Part shown: piece after piece, positions 11,476-23,214 of the stretch
Position numbering within the stretch: position 1 is the stretch's first letter
Layout: each line of letters opens with the position of its first letter
Assembly: GCA_009192285.1 (NCBI GenBank)
Contig: WBVU01000017.1
Coordinates: 1,054,001-1,118,000 of the forward strand
DNA length: 64,000 nucleotides
From: Morchella semilibera
Taxonomy: Eukaryota; Ascomycota; Pezizomycetes; Pezizales; Morchellaceae
Direction: 5' to 3'
Program-made: the position numbers and the translations under genes
The notes under the pieces: generated by a model
The model's input: only the letters and a program-made list of their open reading frames with translations
Database searches by the model: none
Told to the model about the DNA's origin: nothing

Positions 11476-12762
11476 ATGGACCTACCCTACGAGTTATCGG
11501 AGCAAATAATCTCCTATCTCGCCCCGCGAGACCTAGTTTCAATGTGCCTGGTCCATTCATCACATCTGAAGTCTGCAAGGAAATTCCTCTACCGCGAGGT
11601 TTCTGCACCACTCTCACTTGCTGGTATCCAACGGTTCCTCGAAATCTCCCGGGACCCCACACTTTCCCCCTTGGTCCATACCTTTAGATACCCAACACAT
11701 GTTGCGGTTTTGATTAAAGATCTTCGTGGGGACCAACCCGGCTTACCCGATCAAGCGCCGGTTTGGGGGGAAAATTCTACCAATATTGTCTTACGCAAAG
11801 AAATACCAGAGGAGTACCTTGAGCTTGTGGAAGCAAACAATAGGGAGTGCCAGGAGCAGCGCAGACTGTTGTTTTCAAGTGAGCACGAGGAGATAATCAA
11901 GGAGGCGGTGAGGAACCTGCCAAACCTCACAGGACTGAGTCTACAGTTTGGTTGCTTCAAGGTCAAAAAGGTGTTGCAGCCCTTGGTGAAAGCGGCTTGG
12001 TGTGATAGATTCAATGGGATTTCGGGTGAGGGTAGCTGCATCTCTTACTCGACATTCAACTCGGGACCAGAATTCCTACCAAGTGTACAAAAAATCCTCT
12101 CCGAAATCCTTTTATATCCCAAAATACCAGTCAATACTGTCTATCTGGGGGGGGCAGGGATTCTCCCAAGATTTTGGCTCGACCTCCCTCCGGGTGAGAA
12201 GCGTTTGCGGTTCACGCGGGCGTTGAGGGACACGAGGACTCTTCGGCTCCAAATTGACCCGGTCATAGGACCAATGCATATAGGGACTTTCTGTTCCCCG
12301 CCCGTGGGGTTTTTTGGGGGGTTAGCGGGGCTTCGGAAGCTTAGTATAGTCGCTACCCACCCAACTCAACAGATCCCAGGTCCTCCCTTACTTCCCCTCA
12401 TATTGAATTTTATGGAACCAGGATACAAAGTCCATACCCTTGAACTGGAAGGTATTCGAATCTACGCCTGTAACCTGCTGAGGTTCTGTAAAACGGTTCG
12501 CAGTGCTTTGAAGTTCTTGGTTCTGCGACGAATCTGTTTGTACCGTAGAGGCTGGAAGGAGTTTATGGAGGACTTGAAAGAAACGGAAAAAACGAGTCCT
12601 CGGCTCGAGGGTTGTGAGATTGAAGATATTTATGAGCCGTTTGAGCGGTCCCTTCGCCTCTCACTAGGGACTAAGGGGTTTAGGAAATTGCCTTGTGAAC
12701 AGGTGAAGGGTATGGTCGACTATCTTTTGAGTAGGGAGGACCACATGCCTGTACTTGATTAG
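11476..12762 (+). CDS. F-box domain protein
   Basis: A single-exon frame of 428 residues. I chose the ATG at 11476 rather than the upstream one at 11347 because a fungal F-box starts directly behind it: DLPYELSEQIISYLAPRDLVSMCLV.., with the typical LP-E-L/I--YL--D-L spacing over residues 2-45. F-box proteins bind Skp1 and recruit targets to SCF ubiquitin ligases. The remaining 380 residues contain short leucine-rich stretches (LPNLTGLSLQF, TLRLQIDPV, KLSIVATHP, LELEGIRIY), which suggests a degenerate leucine-rich substrate-binding region as in many fungal F-box proteins, but no regular repeat is clear. The substrate is unknown. Confidence 0.8.
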   Translation: MDLPYELSEQIISYLAPRDLVSMCLVHSSHLKSARKFLYREVSAPLSLAGIQRFLEISRDPTLSPLVHTFRYPTHVAVLIKDLRGDQPGLPDQAPVWGENSTNIVLRKEIPEEYLELVEANNRECQEQRRLLFSSEHEEIIKEAVRNLPNLTGLSLQFGCFKVKKVLQPLVKAAWCDRFNGISGEGSCISYSTFNSGPEFLPSVQKILSEILLYPKIPVNTVYLGGAGILPRFWLDLPPGEKRLRFTRALRDTRTLRLQIDPVIGPMHIGTFCSPPVGFFGGLAGLRKLSIVATHPTQQIPGPPLLPLILNFMEPGYKVHTLELEGIRIYACNLLRFCKTVRSALKFLVLRRICLYRRGWKEFMEDLKETEKTSPRLEGCEIEDIYEPFERSLRLSLGTKGFRKLPCEQVKGMVDYLLSREDHMPVLD

Positions 12763-13327
12763 CAGCCTTCCAATGCTAGCAGTTATGTGACTGAGTTTTG
12801 AATGAGCTCATGTATCGCCGGGTTCACAGAGGCGGGATATAAAGGTTGGTCTTACTATATATCTTTTTGGATAGATACATGTACAGTGGCGGACACTCAA
12901 AACCGACCCTCAGTTATATTGTTGTAGAGGCTATGTGTAAGTGATTTTTGTTTGTTTCGAAATACCTTCTGTAGGACTGTTGAGAGTAGGTAATAGAGCT
13001 ATTCCTGGATAGGTGTTGTGGTGTTGAAAGCCAGCGGGCGAAGGATAGTTTGATGGCCGAATTTTCTTGTCTTGGTTGAAGGGGGAGCTCTTGGTCATGT
13101 ATGCGCCATGCAGTATGAATCTTACTCAGCACCTTAAGATTCTGCCTTTAGTTGCGGAACGGTGGAAGTAATTCTGAGATTTTACGCAGTAAAAGTGAGA
13201 ACGTTCCGTGAGTAGGGATTAGGGATTAGCCCAGAACTCTGCGAGTGGAGCAGAGCACCCAAGCAGAACCACCCCACCAGAGAGTGCTCAACGAACAAGC
13301 AACCAAGCAACAATCGTTGCGACAACC
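12763..13327. other. Intergenic, 565 bases
   Basis: No gene seen. TACATGTA at 12876-12883 is followed immediately by CAGTGGCGGACA, which resembles a Tc1/mariner end, but I find no partner end. The GGGATTAGGGATTAG word near 13217 is a small tandem. Confidence 0.45.
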
Positions 13328-14129
13328 ATGTTCAGACTCCTCAGCCGCCAAGCAGTCAAGGCTATTCCCAGGCCTTTTCGTCTCTTCAGTGGTACCGCAT
13401 CACGTCGCCATGTCCATAGCATGGAAGCCCCGTATACTGGTCCTCCGAGTTACGACACAATCGCTCGGCGGTTCTCTTCCTCCGAGGTCGATCCGCAGTC
13501 CTACTTCATCCGCAAGCACCAGCAAGAGCGTGGTGAATACATTGATATCCATGATATCGGTGGCGTGGACCCGGAAGATTATGATGTTTTGATCTCGGAC
13601 GTTAATGATGAGAAGTTGCGGAGTGAAGTCGCGGAGGTGGTGGGGCTACCATACCATGCGGAGGCGACGAAGGAAGATGCCAGCAAGGCGGTGGAAGTCG
13701 GGGACTGCTATATATTCGGGCGGGGGCTCCGGACGATATTCCCAGTGGTGGTTGGTAATGGTACCCGGGCCCATTGGGTTTTCTTTATTGTGGACACTGG
13801 ATCGCCATTGACGTACCTTTCCGCCCAGGTAAGCGCTCCTACCTAGTCCCCATGCCACTGCTATCTTTGAGTAGGAAACCTGCTAAGTAGTCTAGACGAG
13901 CGACCTCTTTGATGTTTCGGAGGAAAGCGAGCCGAATCTTGTCAAAATCGGTGGACACAAAACCCCAGTTTATAGGTCGCCTACCAACTCAGGTTTTACC
14001 GGGCTTAATCTTCTTGGCATGGACTTCCATCATTATTATAATGTTTCCCAGGTGAATGACTTTAAGAAGCGCAGAGCTAGATTGTACTTTGGTCAAAAGT
14101 GGAAGATGGTGGAAGATGATTCGGTTTGA
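13328..14129 (+). CDS. Small protein with DTGSP retropepsin-like aspartyl protease site, probably mitochondrial
   Basis: Two exons, 13328-13828 and 13896-14129, with a 67-base intron (GTAAGC..TCTAG), give 244 residues. The N-terminus MFRLLSRQAVKAIPRPFRLF is basic and hydroxylated with no acidic residue, like a mitochondrial presequence. Near residue 153 comes WVFFIVDTGSPLTYLSAQ, the active-site pattern of aspartyl proteases (hydrophobic-DTGSP), and near 203-211 GLNLLGMDF, like the second conserved hh-LG-D element of single-domain retropepsin-like folds. There is only one DTG, so an active enzyme would need a dimer. It stands alone, with no reverse transcriptase or gag nearby, in an ordinary intron-bearing gene, so I treat it as a host gene. 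I do not recognise its substrate or pathway; it might be a protease or only a related fold. Confidence 0.75.
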
Positions 14130-15018
14130 GGACAGGCGATTTTTTTTTTCGGAAATGTAATATTGATACTACTTACTGGGGGACCCCTTGAGCGAAGCGA
14201 GAGAGGGGGGCGTAGCCAAAGCGAGTGGAAAGGGTAGTAGGTATCCACTTGGGACCCCCGGCTTTTATGTCACGGACGGCCAGAACCCCGCCCTAAAGCG
14301 ATACGGAACCTCACCTCTCACCTCATCTCATCTCACCTCATAACCATATCTCTTCGGCACAGGGGTAAAAGGCATAAGTAAGGCACACGCTCGGTAACCC
14401 GAAACGAAAGACAAGCAGACACATGTACATTCCAGCCACCTGAAGATACATGTATGCAATGTAGAGACTGGAATGTCATTCTTGCAACAACATCACGTCC
14501 CATCACTCGTCCACCCACCAGCCCCCCCGCGCTTCCACCCGTACTCTAGATCACGCACGGAGGTCCTATTGGCCGACTTGGCACCATCCAAGACACTGTT
14601 AATTGGCAACAGCGCCGGGCACGTGAGCGGATCGCGTTAGGTTTTGGATCTGGGGCATGTGGTGATCGTGATCATGTATCTTCTTTTTTTTTTTGATCAT
14701 CGCGCCGGAGAGACTCACGTACATACTGAGATCTACTTTAGAGTAGGATAGCTATAGTAGCTACATGTAGCTAGCTAGCTATGTATATAGAGTAGCTACT
14801 CTACCTAAAAAAACAAATACAGGTACAAATTACACTTTACATACCGCATCCCCACGCGTCTTCTTCGTCGTCGTCCCATCATTAGAGTCTCCCGTGGGAC
14901 CTAAACCCGTAGCAATAGCTACAATACCAAAGAAAAGAAAGAAAAGAAACAGAAGAAACACAAAACCCCCAATTCCCAATTAACACCAAAAAAGCAAACA
15001 AAGAGACAAACAAGCAGC
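14130..15018. other. Intergenic, 0.9 kb
   Basis: No gene seen. It holds a CTCAC/CTCAT-rich tract (14308-14342), TACATGTA at 14447 and 14762 (the second within a longer near-palindrome around AGCTACATGTAGCT), and a T run near 14683. Confidence 0.5.
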
Positions 15019-15679
15019 CTACATGAGCATTCCCGCCAGCAGGGCCGCCGGGACCGCAACAAGCAGCGACCCAGCCCACGCCGCCCGGCCTGCCGCCGCG
15101 CCAGCCTGCGCAGGCGAGTTGGACGCGGTGCTTGAGGGCGTCTCCGTAGCCGTGCCTGTGCTGTTGCTGGTGGTGGTGGCCATTGACCCGCTGCTGCTGC
15201 CGCCCGTCGACGAGGCCGCCACGCTGCTGCCTGTAGCGGTGGTCATGCCCGACATTGAGGACATTGTGGACGTGGAGTTGTTGTTTTCATTTCCACCTAC
15301 CCAGATTATTTTAGCCCCACGCTCGCTCGCTCGCGAGAATGTATATATATATAAACTTACCAGTGAGGTACGGGACGCAGCTGGTCGCCATCTCGAGGCT
15401 CACTTTTATGAGGTCGTCCTGGTCGTCCTCCGAGCAGCCCAGGGTGCAAGCGGTGTCGCTGCTGCTGGCGTTCATGGAGTCGCTGGCTGTGCAGACACAC
15501 TCGAGGTTGTTGCTTGCCGAGTCGCATTGCTTCTTCACGGCGGCGATGGTGTCGGCGTTGCAGTCCTTGATGCAGGTGGGGAGGTCGTCGAAGAAGTCGT
15601 TGCCGTTGGTGTAGGTGCCGGAGACTGAGACTGCAGCGGCGAGGAGGCTGAGGGCGAGGGTGATGGTCGAGGAGCGCAT
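15019..15679 (-). CDS. CFEM-domain GPI-anchored cell-surface protein
   Basis: Two exons on the minus strand, 15679-15361 and 15296-15019, with a 64-base intron (GTAAGT..GTAG), give 198 residues. Residues 1-21 form a signal peptide (MRSSTITLALSLLAAAVSVSG). Eight cysteines at 36, 40, 52, 61, 63, 78, 82 and 101 have CFEM spacing, including the C-x-C pair; the Asp-rich SEDDQDD follows C82. CFEM proteins of fungi bind haem or take part in adhesion and plant interaction. After the domain comes a long Ser/Thr/Gly-rich stalk, then a small-residue site and a hydrophobic tail (AGSLLVAVPAALLAGMLM), as for GPI attachment. The protein should sit on the plasma membrane or cell wall. Whether it binds haem cannot be told from this. 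Confidence 0.9.
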
Positions 15680-16096
15680 CTTGTTTGGTTCTGGGGGGGG
15701 GGGGGGGGTCGAGGGTGGGGTGGTATATAGGTAATTGCTTTGTTACCTGAAGGTTTTCAAATTGATCAGACGTGGAGAAGTGCAGAATTGGAAGATGAGT
15801 GGGTGTGTGCACGTAGGCTCATATATACTTATATATACATTTTCTACTCGCTCCCCTTCCCATCCCTCCCCCGTTCTCCATAACCCCCCCCCCCCCTCGA
15901 GGAGGCATCGTGGTACCATTGGAATTCCAGCAGTAGAGGCGTATATACAGGGGGGGGGGCACTTCTGCTACTCTGCAATATGTAGGTTACTTCAGGCGAG
16001 GGAGAGGCTGGCTGGCCCAGGCCAGATCTGATGGATGGGTTCCACATTCTTTACACACACACGGCACATGCACCCGTGGGTGTGATCGTGATCATA

Positions 16097-16223
16097 CTCG
16101 GGGCAGGTAAATACTCAGTACCGGACAATGCAAGTTTTGTCTCTGCAGCAGTTCTCGCCTAGTATGCGCACCCATTGGTGAACCAAAGACCTTTATTGTC
16201 CGGTATTTTTCACCTGCCCCGAG
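16097..16223. mobile_element. MITE, 127 bases, Tc1/mariner-like
   Basis: Terminal inverted repeats begin CTCGGGGCAGGT at both ends and continue, with a small gap, to a shared TACCGGACAAT about 30 bases in. TA dinucleotides at 16095-16096 and 16224-16225 are the target duplication. There is no coding capacity. TA duplication and length suit a non-autonomous Tc1/mariner derivative. Confidence 0.8.
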
Positions 16224-18991
16224 TACTACATACATAAAAAAAAAAAAGGTCTAGCTTGAGACGGGACGAGACAGGCCAGCTTCGCGAATCCGGCTTATCC
16301 GGCACATGTATCTTGTCTCGTCTACCGTGATAGATACATGTATCGATCCTAGTTTCCGGTACTGACCGGGGTTGGGGTTGGGACCGAATCAAACCTGCAT
16401 TCTGTGTATTTGTGAGTGACGGTTTTCCTGACACATGCGCGCCTGGATTTATTATTATTGCTTCCTGGTAATAAGCCAGGCCAGGGAAGTCTTTGGAAAT
16501 ATCTATAATCCAGGGGCAATTAATAGATGCGGCGTTGTAATTACTGGTTCGCTTCACAGCCTTGCGGCTCGGAGGTGGTGGTGAGGTATTGATCCTTGCA
16601 TACGCATATATCTATGCACTAGATGTGTCTAACCACACCTAGATCCCAGCCGCGCAAAGCTTATGCTGTAAGGGGGAATATATTAATATCATGACCCAAT
16701 CCATTAATTCAGTAAGGGCTGTCGAGTCTTGTAGAAACATACACACACGCGTGCATGTCTGAGCCGAGTCCATGATCCCAAAATGTTAGAGTAGACCATG
16801 CTAATAGAAGGTGGATTAGCGGCGGTGCATAGCGGGGAGAGTATAATACCAGGCCTCGATCTAGATTGCCAATAATATGTATCCCCGCATCATGGATCAA
16901 TGTGTGGCTCGCGAAAACATGGCTTACTGGTATCATAACCTTACTGAATAGGACGCAATCACCGGTGTCCGTGTGCACACAGAGAACTGGGGGGGGGGGT
17001 ACGGAGTGCAAGGAAGGAAGTTACCACGTGAAGTAGTCGATAATAGTACATGTAGATACAATAGATAAACCAAACGTGTACCTTACATACTGGCAGCGAC
17101 TCCTAATGGAAGTGGCCACCACGTACAACTCTTGACGTCTCCAGTGCCAGGGAACCTGGCCTGCTTCTAGACATGTGGCCCGCCGGAGAACCTAACCAGA
17201 ACCTTACTTTTTGGAACATGCACATACACACTCACTGCCAAGGCCGTGCCACTGGGCGAGACATGAATTGAACCGGAGAGACAAGGTGCAGACATGACAC
17301 ATCCCGTCAACGCGCCGAAACAACCTCCTCTAGGATATGTAATAGCAGAACTATGGTTGCTACCAATGTCTAAGCACATGTTCGATAACGGGAGATACGA
17401 GATCTAGACGCGACGGCCGCATTGTACGGGAAATATGGCAAGGCTTCCCTACACTATAGCTCTAAGTATGATGATTAGTAATATTTTTTCATGCACTACG
17501 TTTTTCTTCTCGTACTTGGCGGATATCTAGGAGCAGTGGTGTATGCAGCATATATGCATGTGTGTGTGGGTATGGTATACGAGTGATAATTCATGATTAG
17601 TGGTCGTAGGATTTTTGTTTTTTTGTTTACATCATTAATTGTACCATTGGTCGTAAGAACTCTACCTGGGGCTCGCGGTGTGTCATATACGGGGGTTGGT
17701 GGTTCTGGAGGCAGTAATAAACCCCCAAAACCCCCCTCTATTGCTGCCGCAATGTTTATGCCGTGGCCCATTCGGCGGTCGGTTTTCTACAAATACATGT
17801 ATTTATGATAGCAAGCCATTTTGCTCCAAACCCCCCGAAAACTCGGGCAAAAAGATAAAGGCCGCCCAAGGTAGCCACTTTGAATGTGAGCACTGGGCAA
17901 TTGAACTGATCTCCCGTACCTCCCCAGTTTCTATTATACGCTATCAAGCCACACCTTAATCTCTATCCCTACCAGCATCGACACCAGTCACCCTAATTAA
18001 TCAACCTCCCTCCACGCTATCTCCATGCCATCTCCCTCCACGCCATCTCTTCACGCGACTTCATTACCTCCCTTCGGCCGTCTCAGTGCCGCCAAATAAC
18101 CATGGAGCCGTCTAAGTAAGGTTCTATTTCGGTAACAGGGGTATTGGACTGTATTCCCTGTGCTAGGGTGTTGGAGAACAGAGCTACTATACAACAAGAG
18201 AATCACCTGAGGGGTTCTAGCTTGGGGGATATCTTTTACGGCGGCCTGTGATAGTATTTTGAGCTCTATATAGCCTATTAATATTCCTGGAGGGCCTGAT
18301 TTTCTTCCTCGGGTAGTATACTATGCGAACTTTGAAGGGAAATTAAGGGTAAGGGTACCGGCCCCGAACAAAAACACCGACTGGGTGTTTTCGAGTGATG
18401 TTTCATGATCATGATATTATGTCTATCAAAGTGGCGGTGCAGACATATGTAGCAGCTAGAGAGTTGGAGCCTCGCAGTTGAATCGATTGGCAGCTGCGGC
18501 AGTATTTATAGAAATGAGGGACCGATTTAGTGGCGAGGAGGAGGGCTAGTAGTTGCGATCCGCGAGGTGAAAGCCAACAAATCTAGCTAGAGCATCATCT
18601 CCAGCCAGTGGTTAGTTCCTTATGGCTCTGACCCAGCGTTACTGCAATTTGTACTGCTCGAAGCTGCTACTGTCTGAGTATTGTAAGGAGTATCTAGTTG
18701 CCCAAGTAGCCGTTGTTTTGTGAAGGTGCTTCAGTCTATAATATAGCCCTGTACGCTTCCTTCTCCGACCTTGTGGTGGTGGTGGTGGTTCTGAAGACAA
18801 GTAGGTCTTGATCCCAGCCGGGTTGGGTCTGGCTATAGTTTGAATTTTATTGAAGGTTGAAATACTGTGTACTGGAGTAATTACTTCCATTACACACCAG
18901 TTGTTAGTTGTAGTTATGATGGTGCCCCGCTGTTGATGGTCCGCGAGACAGCCGGGGAGGCAGTATATATATCCTTTCGGTTTGCCCATTA

Positions 18992-19168
18992 GAGCGTTTT
19001 GGTCCTCCTATTTTTTTGTCCATAATTCGGCCGAGATATGCGCCGAGTCCTGTAAGAGTGCTTAAATCGGGAACGATCTGTGGTCTATTTTACACCCTTA
19101 CAGGGCTCGGCGCTGCGAGTCTGAATTATGGACGAAATATGGCCGAAATATGGGGGACTAAAACGCTC
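18992..19168. mobile_element. MITE, 177 bases, hairpin-like
   Basis: The ends are GAGCGTTTTGGTCC and its near-complement (GAGCGTTTTAGTCC read inward from the right), flanked by TA at 18990-18991 and 19169-19170. Inner segments also pair (CCATAATTC with GAATTATGG; GCCGAGTCCTGTAAG with CTTACAGGGCTCGGC), so most of the element could fold into one hairpin. No coding capacity. Confidence 0.8.
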
Positions 19169-19846
19169 TATTAACTGATGGGGACTACGGTTGGGACTGT
19201 CAAGTTAAAAAAGAGTTTCCTGCCGAGGTTCGCACTTAAGAGCCACTAGATACTATATACCTGCAGGCGAGGTGTTATTAATGATGGAAGTACTGGAAGG
19301 ACATGCACCAGTGGTGTTGGTCAAATGTGTGGTAATTGTTCGGCTGCCGAGAAGATATAATAGTACTACGGGGGTAGGGGTAAGCAACAGTAGTAGAGAG
19401 GTTTCGCAACTCGTGTATCTACTTGTTTCCACAGTAACCGCAGGGATGAAGCCGCCAAGTTAGTACAGGATGAGATACAGACTCTTAATGCTGCACGAAG
19501 TTACATGTAGTGAAGCATTAATACAGACGTAATTCATGTAAACAAACCACTTTATTGGACCGCTCACGCCAATATTCCACAGACTAGTACAATTCAAGGC
19601 ATCACACAGCCCAGAGTACAGATTAAATCTGCGAAACCTCTGATTTTTTCTCAAGCCCTCTACACCCCTGTAGATAGTACAGCGTGAGCTGCGAAACCCC
19701 TCTAGTAGGTGTCTACAGACTTACCAGTACATGTATGTAGTAGAGGCTTGGCAGGTCTTATAGCAGATTGGTCCCATTCGTGAGCCAAGCCTCGCCATAC
19801 GCTATGCTATCGCTCTTGCGCCGCCGATAGCCGTTCTTAGGAGGGC

Positions 19847-19909
19847 AAGTGATCAGAATCTGATAAGTGAACGTTGCGGTGTATTCGTCTTATCAGATTC
19901 TAATCACTT
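19847..19909. repeat. Inverted repeat (hairpin), 21-base arms
   Basis: The arm 19847-19867 pairs with 19889-19909 with one mismatch, around a 21-base loop. The arm core AATCTGATAAG is shared with the hairpin at 54796-54889, so both may belong to one miniature element family. Confidence 0.75.
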
Positions 19910-21344
19910 TTCGTTCCATCCTAGAACAAACCTAACCCTGCACCATAATAAACATCCAACCTAGCTATTAGGTTCGACCACGCACCCAGAGTGAGCAGCC
20001 CCGGAGATAGCGGGTTTGAAGCCCTCAAGGCTTATTTCTGAGCCTGCAGCTGTTTTGGCCTATATTTATCTGGCAAGCTAAGTTTGGATGACCAAGACAC
20101 ATTGGTAACAGGCAGATCGATTACAAAGATGACTAATGTCGTTGTGTTGACGGGCACTGGACCGTGTTGACGGAACAAGCCAAAAGAGAGTGAACAACAA
20201 TACCTACTTCTCTACTTAGCTGCTGCTCATCCATTTTCCCGGTGTTAAGCCTCACTCAGACGCGCGTTTGTGATGTACTTTGGTCTAGTCTACATAAATA
20301 ACGAAAATCGGGGGCTTTTTAGGCCCGAGTAAGCTCCAATTTCGTCGCTGGTGATCAGCCCTGCCATGCAACGCAATGTCAGAGTCATAGATAATCCCCG
20401 ATTAGTAGTGTGCTACCGAGCAAACAAATACAACAACATTACAGTAGCAGCATTGGGTTTAAATTTTACCCGGACATGTAGCAGGAAAGGTAGAGAGGGA
20501 TTTGATATTAAAAATCCAGGCCACTATCTAAAGTATGGTGGTCCGTGTTTGCACCTTTTCAGCTAGTCGGTCAATGATTATTATTACAGTTTGGCGAATC
20601 GGGCAATTAGGTGCTTGGCACCTTAGCTTAGCCGCAGCATCACCCTGCCTTGCTCGCCCACTGGCAGGCCACTTTCATTCGCCGTGTACGGCCGGTTCAT
20701 ACTCAGGAGTTCCGGGGGTAGTGGTTCGGAGGTCCGGGGGGTTCGGCTCCGATACGGAGAGCCCGGACTCGCAGCTCCGAGGTCGAATGGTTCGTTGGTT
20801 AATTTGTTACTCACTGACCAGGTGTTATGGGGGTACGTTCTCCTCACACCCGAGTTCTCTGAGCACAGTAGTAAACTAGACTTTTGGCCGTCAGCAAGTC
20901 GATACATCATACTAGCGTTTCCGACCACTGTTATTTGTGGACTGTGACTGTGTATTGCCCTTTTTCCTCGGTATCTGGATCATTGCGAGAGAACTGCGTC
21001 GTTATAGTCCCGATAAGGAGGGTATACTACTAATTAGTCCCCGCGAGACGTAAGGATGCGCAAATAATTGTTGATTATAGTAACCGCTTCAGCCTTAGTA
21101 CCGGGAGAGACAACGCCCAATTTGGACAGCATGGTTTTTATCGGCATGGCTGAGCAGGACTCCATGCACTGTACTTGTAATGAATACATCAGATCTGCAG
21201 TTTAGTAGAGAATAACTCCTAGCCCCCCCACTATGACTGCTTGTCAAGTACATGTATATAAACCCGTCTATTCCTCCTCTCAAGCTCTATCTCTCGACAC
21301 CACTCTCCAACACCCCCAGAATCGGATAGCAGTAATTGCCTGTC

Positions 21345-23214
21345 ATGATTCTCTCTACTTTAGCACTTACTCTTAGCCTCTCGGCCCTCGTCGCCTCTGC
21401 GCCTACTTCCTTGAACAGTAGTACTACCGAATTTCCTACTATTGATCTAGGCTATGCTGTCTATCGTGCCACCTCCTACAATGTAGCTCTACCACCCTCC
21501 TAACTCTCCCTTTATTCCTCTACTAACGGAACCCTCAGGAATCCTACGACGCCTACACCTTCTCCAACATTCGCTTCGCCGCCCCTCCCACAGGGCCCCT
21601 CCGCTTCGCCCCCCCACAAGCCCCTCTGGAGGACCGCAGCGAAATCCAAGACGGGAGTATTGGGGGCACCTGTCCGCAAGGGCAGCCCGCCTACGCCGGC
21701 AGCGACCTGACCACCAAAGTGGGAGTTAGCGAGGACTGTCTTTTCCTCGACGTCATTGTCCCGCGCAAAGTCCTAGAGGGCGATTGCGGCGAGGTTCCGG
21801 TGTTGGTGTGGTAGGTTTTGCCCGTGGTACAAGTATAGGCTGATTGCTTACTTACTGATTAATGCCTGCAGGTTTTTCGGGGGTGGCTACGTGCTGGGGC
21901 ATAAAACGCAGCAGGGAGATGCAATTAATTTCCTCACAGAATCCCCCAGCCCTGTCGTGTACGTCGCGCCAAACTACCGTCTCGGCGCGTTCGGATGGCT
22001 CGCTGGCCCAAGCTTCACTCTCGAGGACAACACAACCCCCAACGCTGGGCTCTACGACCAGAGGCTTGCGCTAAAGTGGGTCCAGGACAACATCCACCTT
22101 TTCGGGGGTTCCAAGGATGAAGTCGCCGTGATGGGCAGCTCGGCAGGCGCTGGGTCAATCATGCATCAGATCTCAGCCTACGGCGGTGCTGGCGAGAAGC
22201 TGTTCAATAAGGCTATTCCTATTGGACCCGGGTTCTTCCCCAGCGGCGGACATTCGGATGCCGAGAGTGGCTATCTGGCCTTGCAGGAGGCGACCGGATG
22301 TATATTTGCCCGCTCTCGCTAAGGCTCGTCAATTACTAATACTCTTGTTGCTCCCCAGGTACCGGCCAGGGAATTGAGTGCCTCCGAGCGGTTCCTTCAG
22401 AGCAGATTCAGCAGGCTAACAAGGATATCATTCGCGGTGCTGCACCCCCTGGCTTTGGCTTCGGCCCCGCCGTGGATGGTGATCTTGTGCCGGATATTCC
22501 CTCTTACCTTTTTGCGCAGGGCCACATCCAGAAGGACGTCAAGATCCTAGTAGCTGATGATATCAACGAGGTTTGTCTACTTCCTGCCCCGCAGGTTTCC
22601 CCCGGCACGTCCTATCTGAACTGTTCTAACATTGTATGTATCTATAAAACTAGGGCGCCTCATTTGTCGGGAACGCCACTACATTTGACGAGAGCTCGGT
22701 CACCAGTATTTTCCCTGGAATCACCAATGCAACCATCGCCGATATTCTAGCCCTCTACCCACCGCCCAGCGCCACCACCCCTTACAAGACGCAGCGGGAG
22801 CGGCTCATCAAGATCACCGCCGACTCTGGCTTCGACTGCAACCGATGGGCCATGTCGAATGCCCTGCCCGAAAACACATACAACCTCGTCACCGCCATCC
22901 AGCCGGGAACCCACGGGACGTGGTCTGTTCTGCTGTTCAACGAGGTCCCCGGAGCGAGCGCCGTCGTCGATAGGGATATCCTGCTGGCGACGAGGAGGTT
23001 CGTCATGAACTTTGTGGTCGGCGGGACCCCGAATGAGCTCTCTGCGAGCCAGGGGGGGAGCGGAAGCGGTGTCGGGCCGGAGCAGATCGAGTGGCCGGCA
23101 TTCGGTCAGGAGGGGTTGGGGCTTGTTGTTTATGGCACGAACATGACTGTCGTCTCTGCCAATGACGATCAGGAGGTTTGCGAGTGGTGGAGCAAGGCAT
23201 TGTACTTGGATTAG
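21345..23214 (+). CDS. Secreted type-B carboxylesterase/lipase
   Basis: Five exons, 21345-21482, 21539-21810, 21872-22299, 22359-22570 and 22654-23214, join into an exact 536-residue frame. The start gives a clean signal peptide (MILSTLALTLSLSALVASAP). The alpha/beta-hydrolase marks are in order: FSNIRFAAPPTGPLRF, SEDCLFLDV, the oxyanion-hole stretch FFGGGYVLG, the nucleophile elbow GSSAGAGS near residue 225, an acid in NEGASF near 350 and the histidine in PGTHGTW near 436. In most relatives the elbow reads GESAG, so the Glu to Ser change before the nucleophile is slightly unusual, but G-x-S-x-G is kept. The family hydrolyses carboxylic esters; the real substrate (lipid, feruloyl or other ester) cannot be read from the sequence. 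It stands alone between repeat-bearing spacers. Confidence 0.9.

Larger units (their letters stand above)
15680..21344. other. Intergenic, 5.7 kb, repeat-bearing
   Basis: No gene supported. The region holds poly-G/C tracts (15691-15709, 15882-15896, 15950-15959), two TA-flanked miniature elements (16097-16223, 18992-19168), a hairpin (19847-19909) and TACATGTA at 16335, 17047, 17794, 19502, 19728 and 21249. Open frames up to about 116 codons are unremarkable. Confidence 0.5.

Noticed and set aside
12884-12900. CAGTGGCGGACA after TA, like a Tc1/mariner end
   Set aside because: No matching opposite end was found within several kb, so no element can be drawn.
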